Part shown: in pieces, positions 7,988 to 13,384 of the stretch | Position numbering within the stretch: position 1 is the stretch's first letter | How the letters are laid out: each line of letters starts with the position of its first letter | From: Ignavibacteriales bacterium | GTDB taxonomy: Bacteria > Bacteroidota > Ignavibacteria > Ignavibacteriales > Ignavibacteriaceae | DNA: 13,384 nt | Assembly: GCA_020061995.1 (NCBI GenBank) | Contig: JAGUXE010000116.1 | Location: 1 to 13,384, forward strand | Direction: 5' to 3' | The notes under the pieces: model-generated | Seen by the model: the letters and a program-made list of their open reading frames with translations, nothing else | What the model was told of the DNA's origin: nothing | Database searches by the model: none | Translations under genes and position numbers: made by a program

Positions 7988-8006
7988 ATTATCCCTATTA
8001 TGAATT

Positions 8007-8048
8007 TGTATTAATACATTTATTATTGGTGGAGATGAGAATTACCAA
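8007..8048 (-). promoter_or_regulatory. Candidate promoter with overlapping palindrome before the S9 peptidase gene
   Basis: Reading the minus strand, TTGGTA (8048-8043, 4/6 match to the -35 consensus) and TAATAA (8025-8020, a weak 3/6 match to the -10 consensus) are 17 bp apart. The expected transcription start falls inside a perfect 12-bp palindrome TGTATTAATACA (8007-8018), which begins 19 bp before the ATG. A symmetric site over the start point would suit a repressor. The whole 119-bp gap 7988-8106 is very AT-rich, so chance is a real alternative. Confidence 0.28.
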
Positions 8049-8106
8049 ATCACTAATTAATAAGATTATTTGCAAGATAAATAATTTTGATTAAAATAGT
8101 TTCAAT

Positions 8107-8886
8107 TTAATCGAAACTGAGTTTACGAATTCCTATGTGGCAAAGTGCGAAATCATATTTCACAGGATCACGCTTATCATACTTTTTTAGATTTTTGGTT
8201 ATTTCTTCTGCCATTTGCCAATTTGCAATAGTTTTATTTGTAAGTTTTAATTTTTTACTTATCTGTGCAATGTGAGTATCGACCGGGATAATCAATTTAG
8301 ATGTTGGAATTTCATTCCATAAACCAAAATCCAATTCATCTTTTCTAACCATCCACCTTAGAAATAGATTCATTCTTTTACACGCACTCCCCTTTTCGGG
8401 TAATGGAAACATGAATTTCATTCCATGAGTAAGCTCTTTATTGTAAAGTTGCTTCATCCCCATCAAACAGCATTTGCTGAAACTTGATATTGCATTTCTG
8501 AGGTTTTTTTCATCAGAATTCAATCCGGAATAAAAAATGTTTTTTATTGAGTCATTAATTAAAGTTTTGTTCAGAAATGTAAAGAATATAATAATATCCA
8601 CATCTGTATAAAATCGGTGCTTAAACCCTTTGAATATTTTTTCAATATGAGTCGGATTAGTAAATGACAAAAATTCAGCAGGTGATTTTCCTAGCTTTTC
8701 GAAAATTGTCTTTAATGTGTTATTTATTTGGGTAACATTTCCATAAGCAAATATCGAAGAAATAAATGCTGAGATTTCTACATCAGCATGATTATCATAA
8801 AGATGAGGGAATTGTAATGGATCAGGGGCAATTTTCGTTCTGTCAAAATGCTTGTAGTGGTATTCAAGTAATTCTTTTAGCTTCAA
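8107..8886 (-). CDS. TIGR02757/DUF2400 family protein, possibly endonuclease-III-like fold
   Basis: This 259-residue soluble protein of unknown function fits the TIGR02757 (DUF2400) family in full length. Family-type segments are DPLQFPHLY (22-30), ADVEISAFISSIFAYGNV (34-51), GSACKRMNLFLRWMVR (166-181), IIPVDTHIAQISKKL (199-213) and RDPVKYDFALCHIGI (239-253). The PVDTH motif (201-205) is the same as the catalytic-Asp motif of HhH-GPD glycosylases, including the endonuclease III encoded at 11783-12499. Here no iron-sulphur Cys motif is present. A role in DNA repair is inference. Translation must begin at TTG 8886: an in-frame stop lies directly before it and no ATG occurs until deep in the gene. 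It starts 12 bp after dgt and is the last gene of the run; no strong terminator follows. Confidence 0.85.
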   Translation of the reverse strand: MKLKELLEYHYKHFDRTKIAPDPLQFPHLYDNHADVEISAFISSIFAYGNVTQINNTLKTIFEKLGKSPAEFLSFTNPTHIEKIFKGFKHRFYTDVDIIIFFTFLNKTLINDSIKNIFYSGLNSDEKNLRNAISSFSKCCLMGMKQLYNKELTHGMKFMFPLPEKGSACKRMNLFLRWMVRKDELDFGLWNEIPTSKLIIPVDTHIAQISKKLKLTNKTIANWQMAEEITKNLKKYDKRDPVKYDFALCHIGIRKLSFD

Positions 8887-8898
8887 TTAATTTTACGC

Positions 8899-10239
8899 TT
8901 ATAATCTGGCTAAAGAGATGCCACGTATTTTCTTGAATATTTCGATAGCATAAGTATCTGTCATACTCGCAACGTAAAGTGCAATTGTTATAATTCGCAA
9001 GTAAGTGGATGCATTTTCATCAAGTAGATATTCTTTAGGAATAAGTTTTCTAATTGTTGCATAATACTTTGATTCAGTCTGGAAACTAGCATTTAAAAAT
9101 GCATCCAGTAAACCGGATAGCACCTCAAATCCGGCGGCTTCAATCTCTAATACAGGTTTAGACTGATAAATATTGTTGATCGAAAGCTTTTCTATTTCGT
9201 TTAGAATTTCTAAAGCTTTAATCTTCTTCAAAAGTTGGGTATCATAGTTTGCAGACAAAATATTTTTAGAATTCTCCATAAAAATATCAGCTGCTTCTTT
9301 TATCAAAATCCCAATCGCTTTTGAGCGTAGGTATGCAATCTGCTCATTCTCGTCATAAATATTTGATATTCGGTCAAGTTTTTCATCTTTGCGAGATAAT
9401 ATTAATGCTTCTAATAAAGATTTTACTTTATTGAATTCGACAAACCTAAGTTTGTAACCATCTTCAAGATCAACGATTCGATAACAAATATCATCTGCTG
9501 CTTCGACTAAAAATGAAAGAGGATGACGATGATAACCATTATCAAATTCTTTATTCTTTAATCCTAGCGATTTTGCAATTAATTCAAAAGATTGAATATC
9601 CGATTCAAAATATCCGTATTTCTTTTCGCTTGCATTACCGGAATTTTTTCTGATTGGTAAAGATGATTTTGGATATTTTGTAAACACTCCGAGTGTAGAA
9701 TATGTCAAACCGAGTCCACCAATATAATTTGATAATGATGGAAATGTATAAGTTAATAGTCTGAATCCTGCTGCATTTCCTTCAAAATTTTGAAGGTCAT
9801 TGATTTGAAGTTCAGTTAAATCTTTTATGAATTTTTGTGCTCTATCACTTTTGAAATATTCCGAAATAGCATCTTCACCTGTATGACCGAATGGAGGATT
9901 TCCAATATCGTGAGCTAAACAGGCGGCAGCAACAACGGCTTCGAAGTCATATTCACTGAATTTTAGATTTGGGTTTTCGTTTAATATCCTCTTCCCCACT
10001 AAATGACCAAGAGATCTACCAACGCAGGATGATTCAATACTATGTGTTAACCTGGTATGTACAAAATCAGTTTCGGGAAGAGGAACTACTTGTGTTTTAT
10101 TTTGCAACCTTCGAAAGGCAGTTGAAAAAACAATTCTGTCAAAGTCCTTTTGAAATTCACTTCTTCCATCAAATGTTGTTTCAGGGAGGTTTTCTCTACC
10201 GAACCTTTTAGCATTTAGGAGTTGTTCCCAATTCATCAT
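8899..10239 (-). CDS. dgt: Deoxyguanosinetriphosphate triphosphohydrolase-like HD-domain protein
   Basis: Enzymes of this family hydrolyse dNTPs (classically dGTP) to the deoxynucleoside and triphosphate, adjusting nucleotide pools. The 446-residue length fits the shorter dGTPase-like subfamily (E. coli Dgt is about 505). The N-terminal FDRIVFSTAFRRLQNKTQV and RLTHSIE segments are diagnostic. The HD metal site is complete: His66 (LTHS), His110-Asp111 (LAHDIGNPPFGHTGEDAI) and Asp249/250 (EAADDICYRIVDLEDG). Substrate choice cannot be read from sequence; many relatives accept several dNTPs. The protein is cytoplasmic. Two ATG codons in a row open the gene (10239 and 10236), with no clear Shine-Dalgarno. 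It follows pdxJ by 27 bp and precedes the TIGR02757 gene by 12 bp, as part of a compact minus-strand run. Confidence 0.95.
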   Translation of the reverse strand: MMNWEQLLNAKRFGRENLPETTFDGRSEFQKDFDRIVFSTAFRRLQNKTQVVPLPETDFVHTRLTHSIESSCVGRSLGHLVGKRILNENPNLKFSEYDFEAVVAAACLAHDIGNPPFGHTGEDAISEYFKSDRAQKFIKDLTELQINDLQNFEGNAAGFRLLTYTFPSLSNYIGGLGLTYSTLGVFTKYPKSSLPIRKNSGNASEKKYGYFESDIQSFELIAKSLGLKNKEFDNGYHRHPLSFLVEAADDICYRIVDLEDGYKLRFVEFNKVKSLLEALILSRKDEKLDRISNIYDENEQIAYLRSKAIGILIKEAADIFMENSKNILSANYDTQLLKKIKALEILNEIEKLSINNIYQSKPVLEIEAAGFEVLSGLLDAFLNASFQTESKYYATIRKLIPKEYLLDENASTYLRIITIALYVASMTDTYAIEIFKKIRGISLARL

Positions 10240-10266
10240 ATACCGTAAATTAATAATTATGTTCTA

Positions 10267-10986
10267 TTACAAATTTCCCTTGATTATGCTAATCATATCA
10301 CGAACAGCACGATCAAAACCGACAAAGAAAGCTCTCGCCAGCACTGCGTGACCAATACTTACTTCATCGATATCAGTTAATTCACGGAATATTTTCATAT
10401 TAATATAGTTCAACCCATGACCGGCGTTTACGCTGAGACCCAGTTTTTTTGCATGTTTTGCAGCAATTCTGATTTTTTCGAGTTCATCAAATTGTTCTTC
10501 TTCAATAATACAATTTGCAAAAACTCCTGTATGGATTTCTATATAATCAGCCGCTATTTCTACTGCCGCATCAATCTGATCAATTTCAGGTTCGATAAAG
10601 AGTGATACTTCTATTCCGTTTTTGTGAAGATCACCGATTGCTTCATTAAGCATCTGAATATTATCAATAACATTTATTCCTCCCTCGGTGGTCAATTCTT
10701 GACGTTTCTCGGGAACAATAGTAGCAAGCTCAGGTTGAACATCACATGCTATTCTAATAATTTCTTCAGTAGCAGCCATCTCTAAATCGAACTTTGTTGT
10801 TATCAGTTCTCTTAGAAGTCTGACATCCCGTTCCTTAATATGACGTTTATCTTCTCGAAGATGAACAACTATACCATCTACACCGGCTTGCTCAGCCAAT
10901 AACGCTGCAGTAACCGGATCAGGTTGAGTTTCACCTCTTGCATTTCTTAAGGTTGCAACATGATCTACATTTAATGAAAATTTCAT
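10267..10986 (-). CDS. pdxJ: Pyridoxine 5'-phosphate synthase
   Basis: PdxJ condenses 1-deoxyxylulose 5-phosphate with 3-amino-2-oxopropyl phosphate to pyridoxine 5'-phosphate in the DXP-dependent vitamin B6 pathway, in the cytoplasm. The 239-residue TIM barrel has all family motifs: NVDHVATLRNARG (6-18), VHLREDKRHIKERD (41-54), VPEKR (91-95), TTEGG (99-103), EIHTG (150-154), NAGHGLNY (187-194) and IGHAVLARAF (211-220). His42, Glu69 and His190 align with E. coli His45, Glu72 and His193. The frame stays open upstream to 11118, but the start at 10986 is right: it gives the family N-terminus MKFSLNVDH, has AGGA 6 nt before it, and avoids a long overlap with the CPBP gene. Residues encoded upstream of it look non-homologous. 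The other B6 genes are not in the window. Confidence 0.97.
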   Translation of the reverse strand: MKFSLNVDHVATLRNARGETQPDPVTAALLAEQAGVDGIVVHLREDKRHIKERDVRLLRELITTKFDLEMAATEEIIRIACDVQPELATIVPEKRQELTTEGGINVIDNIQMLNEAIGDLHKNGIEVSLFIEPEIDQIDAAVEIAADYIEIHTGVFANCIIEEEQFDELEKIRIAAKHAKKLGLSVNAGHGLNYINMKIFRELTDIDEVSIGHAVLARAFFVGFDRAVRDMISIIKGNL

Positions 10987-10990
10987 ATAC

Positions 10991-10997
10991 TTTCCTA
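10991..10997 (-). promoter_or_regulatory. pdxJ ribosome-binding site embedding the CPBP stop codon
   Basis: The minus strand reads TAGGAAAG-TAT-ATG. The TAG (10997-10995) ends the CPBP gene while AGGA (10996-10993) is the pdxJ Shine-Dalgarno, 6 nt from the ATG at 10986. This decides the pdxJ start and suggests translational coupling of the two genes. Confidence 0.8.
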
Positions 10998-11774
10998 AAA
11001 TATTTCTTTGATGATATTTAATATTGATGATAACCCAATTCCATAATCTGATGCTCGAAAACGTAGAGTTGCAATCAGATCTATCATTAACATAACTCCG
11101 GCGTGAGTAACTATACAATAATAAATAGATTTCGTTCGGACTGCAAAATATCCTAAAATAATTCCTCCTGCAATAGCTCCAAAAGTCTCCACAAACGGTT
11201 TGCCATTATGAAGAATAACAAATGGAATCATCTGGATAAATATTGCATGCATTCCGAATTTTTCATAAAGCCCAAATAAAGTAAATCCACGCCAAATAAA
11301 TTCCCATGCGAAAAGGTATAATAAAATACCGATTTCATAAACAATAAAAATCTGCCAATCACTTCTCGCTAAACTTAAATGTGGATATTGCATTATAAAA
11401 TCTTGAGAACCTGAAAAATACCAAATAAGAGGGAGCATAATCCCAATAAATAAAGCCGAGACCTTTAAACCAAAACTATAATCTCCGATTTGTAAACCAA
11501 ATAGTGAAGGCCTTTTCTTAAATATGAATACAATTATTAACAAAGGGATTATAAAGTATGTTATAAAGTCGCCTAAAAACCAGTAGGCAAACTCATACAT
11601 TTTCCTTAATGCATCGTTAGGAAAAAATTGTTGAATATTTAATCTGAAAAATCTACGTGAAGTAAAATACCAGGAAAAAGTTTGCAGTGTAGCAATTGCA
11701 ATGAATATGATTACAGATTGTCTATCCAATCCTCTGAGAATCTCAACAATTTTTTTTAACTCTTCTCTAAACAT
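10995..11774 (-). CDS. CPBP family (CAAX/Rce1-like) intramembrane protein with divergent catalytic motifs
   Basis: This 259-residue polytopic inner-membrane protein has hydrophobic segments at about 20-37, 62-85, 101-120, 142-158, 173-188, 196-212 and 217-236. It belongs to the CPBP (CAAX protease and bacteriocin-processing) superfamily. The three motif regions are recognisable but altered. Motif 1 (normally EExxxR) is W157-E158-F-I-W-R162, with the first Glu replaced by Trp. Motif 2 (FxxxH) is intact as F185-V-I-L-H189, followed by GKPFVE. Motif 3 (HxxxN/D-like) is H224-A-G-V-M228, with the His kept and the Asn lost. In Rce1 the first Glu of motif 1 and that Asn are important for activity, so proteolysis is uncertain; I recall similar W-E-F motifs in other CPBP proteins, so this may be a defined subgroup. 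It lies 8 bp after nth, and its stop codon overlaps the pdxJ ribosome-binding site. Confidence 0.82.
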   Translation of the reverse strand: MFREELKKIVEILRGLDRQSVIIFIAIATLQTFSWYFTSRRFFRLNIQQFFPNDALRKMYEFAYWFLGDFITYFIIPLLIIVFIFKKRPSLFGLQIGDYSFGLKVSALFIGIMLPLIWYFSGSQDFIMQYPHLSLARSDWQIFIVYEIGILLYLFAWEFIWRGFTLFGLYEKFGMHAIFIQMIPFVILHNGKPFVETFGAIAGGIILGYFAVRTKSIYYCIVTHAGVMLMIDLIATLRFRASDYGIGLSSILNIIKEIF

Positions 11775-11782
11775 TGATGAAG

Positions 11783-12499
11783 CTATGTAATACTATCTAA
11801 CAATAAAAAATCATTAACCTTATAAATCGGACTCTCCTCAAAATTTTTCTCTTCAAAAGCACAAATTTTTTGCAAAGGACAAATTGAACAATGCGGATTA
11901 GTTGGTTTACAAATTTCCCTTCCAAGTCTTATTAAATTGGTGTGGAATTGATGTGCGATTCCCTCAGGCATTTGTAAATTTATCAGCATAAATGTTTTTT
12001 CAGGATTTGATGAATTAGAGATTCCTAAGCGATTTAGAGTTCTATTAACATGAGTATCAACAGGACAACTGTTTCTGCGTAAAGCAAAAAGCAAAACACA
12101 ACTAGCAGTTTTTAAACCGACTCCATCGAATCGGGTTAATTCGTTAAGGATTTCTTGATCAGTTAATTGTGTCAAATAATTAAGTGACAAATCACCTTTT
12201 TCATTTTTCAGATATGTTAGAACTTTTTTTATGGCTTTAGATTTTTGTTTACCGAGACCTGCAATTCTAATAATATTTTCAATTTGAGCAGCGGTTAATT
12301 TTTCAACTTGGTCCCATTTGGTATATTTAGTTTTCAAATTTGTATAAGCTTGAAATGAATTTTTATCATTTGTGTTTTGAGATAAAATTGTACCAATGAG
12401 AATATCGAGCGGATCAGGAATCTTTTCGCTGCGAATCGGAATTCCATATTTTTTCAGTAAAAGCGAATTAATTCTTTTTATTGTTGTTTTTGGTTTCAT
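11783..12499 (-). CDS. nth: Endonuclease III-like DNA glycosylase/AP lyase with 4Fe-4S cluster
   Basis: Enzymes of this type remove oxidised pyrimidines and cut abasic sites in base-excision repair. The 238-residue protein has the helix-hairpin-helix FDGVGLKTASCVLL (124-137) with the catalytic lysine Lys130, and the catalytic aspartate Asp148 in PVDTHVNR; the 18-residue spacing equals that of E. coli Nth (Lys120/Asp138). The iron-sulphur site is a perfect C-x6-C-x2-C-x5-C (Cys197, 204, 207, 213). The ILSQNTND segment (38-45) is typical of the wider Nth family, though it differs from E. coli; fine substrate choice is not readable. A 25-residue tail follows the cluster. The ATG lies just after the terminator of the upstream PorV-like gene, without a Shine-Dalgarno or room for a full promoter after the hairpin. 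The CPBP gene follows at 8 bp. Confidence 0.94.
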   Translation of the reverse strand: MKPKTTIKRINSLLLKKYGIPIRSEKIPDPLDILIGTILSQNTNDKNSFQAYTNLKTKYTKWDQVEKLTAAQIENIIRIAGLGKQKSKAIKKVLTYLKNEKGDLSLNYLTQLTDQEILNELTRFDGVGLKTASCVLLFALRRNSCPVDTHVNRTLNRLGISNSSNPEKTFMLINLQMPEGIAHQFHTNLIRLGREICKPTNPHCSICPLQKICAFEEKNFEESPIYKVNDFLLLDSIT

Positions 12500-12504
12500 G
12501 AATT

Positions 12505-12550
12505 AATACAAAAAAGCCTTGAAGCATTAGTTAAAACGACTCCAAGGCTT
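12505..12550 (-). terminator. Intrinsic terminator after the PorV/PorQ-family gene
   Basis: On the minus strand AAGCCTTGGAG (12550-12540) pairs with CTTCAAGGCTT (12524-12514) as an 11-bp stem with one G-U pair and a 15-base loop, followed by a run of six Ts counted through the stem end. On the plus strand that G-U becomes an A/C mismatch and no T-tract follows, so it acts in the minus direction. It lies 17 bp after the PorV-like stop codon and just before the nth-like start. Confidence 0.85.
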
Positions 12551-12567
12551 AAATATTTATCTTAAAA

Positions 12568-13384
12568 TTAGAAATTAATACTTACATCAAAGAACTGAAC
12601 ATTTTTTAATCTGCCATAATCAGCCCAAGCGTAATTTACTCTGACAGAAAACTGATCAGCTATTCGGTAGTTTAATCCACCGCCAAAAGTTAATCCTTGT
12701 TCTGTATCTCTTAAAAATAAAGATTTATATCCCACTCTAAACATAATCATTTCATCATAGGCTAATTCTAAGCCCATATTAACATATTCGGTGTTATCGT
12801 TTGGGTGAACTGCATCTAATGCTGTAGTTGCACGGAAATAACGGTCCTTATAAGCATCCATTGCCAAACCTAAACGGAAAGTAAGCGGTATATCATATCT
12901 TCCCATTTCATACTTTGACAGTACGTTATTTACTCCTGTAGTAGGATCACCATCAGGATCATAATTGAATAAAATGTCTCTTCCATCCATTTGCATTTTT
13001 GAACCGAAATTTGAAATGCTTGCAGCTACAATTAAATCATTAAAAGGAGTGACATAATATGTTCCGATATCAACAGCGACACCTGAAGCTGAAGAATTCC
13101 AAATTTGTTCTCTTAAATATTTTGCATGAAAACCGATAGAAAATTTCTCGGTTAGTTTTCGAGCAAAACCGACACCGATCGATAATGATGAAGCATCCCA
13201 CACACGTCCATCACCTTCAGGAAAATCGAATGTTCTGACAATATCTTCGGGCACACCCAAAGTTGTTAGAGTTACAAAGAAAGTACCTAATTCAGGTAGA
13301 TTGATTGCCCCAGCAGCGAAATCAAAAGATACATCCGCAAGCCATGATGCATGATTAAATGTAACTTCACCGTTATTTTGTATA
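12568..13384 (-). CDS. PorV/PorQ family outer-membrane beta-barrel protein (5'-truncated)
   Basis: The frame is open from the stop at 12568 to the right edge of the window, giving at least 272 residues with the N-terminus and signal peptide missing. A TTG at 13260 could be taken for a start, but the 41 codons before it are open and family-like (TFNHASWLADVSFDFAAG), so the gene runs off the window. Alternating hydrophobic and polar strands separated by turns (SIGVGFARKL, DLIVAASISNFGS, FRVGYKSLFL, TFGGGLNYRI) and a final Phe, as needed for BAM recognition, indicate an outer-membrane barrel. The pattern N-x-A-W-L-A-D near the front is typical of the PorV/PorQ group (FadL-like barrels); PorV itself is a shuttle component of type IX secretion, but most members lack a tested role. 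A terminator follows directly. Confidence 0.72.
   Translation of the reverse strand, partial: IQNNGEVTFNHASWLADVSFDFAAGAINLPELGTFFVTLTTLGVPEDIVRTFDFPEGDGRVWDASSLSIGVGFARKLTEKFSIGFHAKYLREQIWNSSASGVAVDIGTYYVTPFNDLIVAASISNFGSKMQMDGRDILFNYDPDGDPTTGVNNVLSKYEMGRYDIPLTFRLGLAMDAYKDRYFRATTALDAVHPNDNTEYVNMGLELAYDEMIMFRVGYKSLFLRDTEQGLTFGGGLNYRIADQFSVRVNYAWADYGRLKNVQFFDVSINF

Noticed and set aside
10987..11118. A 44-residue N-terminal extension of PdxJ
   Set aside because: It overlaps the CPBP gene, lacks PdxJ-like sequence, and the start at 10986 has both the family N-terminus and a well-placed ribosome-binding site.
1..13384. CRISPR arrays, insertion sequences, tRNA or rRNA genes, prophage or defence-island genes
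   Set aside because: No direct-repeat array, transposase, integrase, tRNA-like cloverleaf or rRNA segment was seen on either strand; every large frame is accounted for by metabolic, transport, translation, repair or envelope genes.

Overview
The window is AT-rich, gene-dense chromosomal DNA and probably a whole metagenomic contig: bases 1-13 match the end of an Illumina sequencing adapter, and a gene is cut at each end. Gene content suggests the Bacteroidota/Chlorobi/Ignavibacteria group, most likely an Ignavibacteria-like lineage. The reasons are a PorV/PorQ-type outer-membrane protein, an S9D glutamyl-endopeptidase-like secreted peptidase, a TIGR02757/DUF2400 protein, low GC, and purine-rich Shine-Dalgarno sequences at some but not all genes. 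This placement is inference; there is no rRNA gene to settle it.

Layout. (a) 14-2124, minus strand: a single-chain fusion of a lipoprotein-type sugar-binding protein with a MalF-type ABC permease, cut at the left edge. Its apparent stop codon is completed by an adapter base. (b) 2125-2409: the longest non-coding stretch, a divergent intergenic region with two candidate inverted repeats. (c) 2410-4529, plus strand: smpB, tyrS and a small zinc-ribbon protein, closed by a clear intrinsic terminator at 4555-4586. (d) 4598-7987, minus strand: an S9D-type secreted peptidase followed 27 bp later by an unrecognised alpha/alpha-toroid (squalene-cyclase/prenyltransferase-like) protein, converging on that terminator. 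(e) 8107-12499, minus strand: a tightly packed run transcribed in the order nth-like endonuclease III, divergent CPBP membrane protein, pdxJ, dgt, TIGR02757 protein, with gaps of 8, 8, 27 and 12 bp. (f) 12505-12550: an intrinsic terminator between that run and the 5'-truncated PorV/PorQ-family gene at the right edge.

Together the genes cover solute uptake, translation quality control and tRNA charging, envelope or secreted proteolysis, vitamin B6 synthesis, and a DNA-maintenance set (endonuclease III, dNTP triphosphohydrolase and a possible second HhH-GPD-fold protein). I saw no RNA genes, mobile elements, CRISPR arrays or phage genes. No new defence or mobile system is evident. The points most worth following up are the binding-protein/permease fusion, the CPBP protein with altered catalytic motifs, the DUF2400 protein carrying endonuclease-III-like residues, and the unassigned toroid protein.
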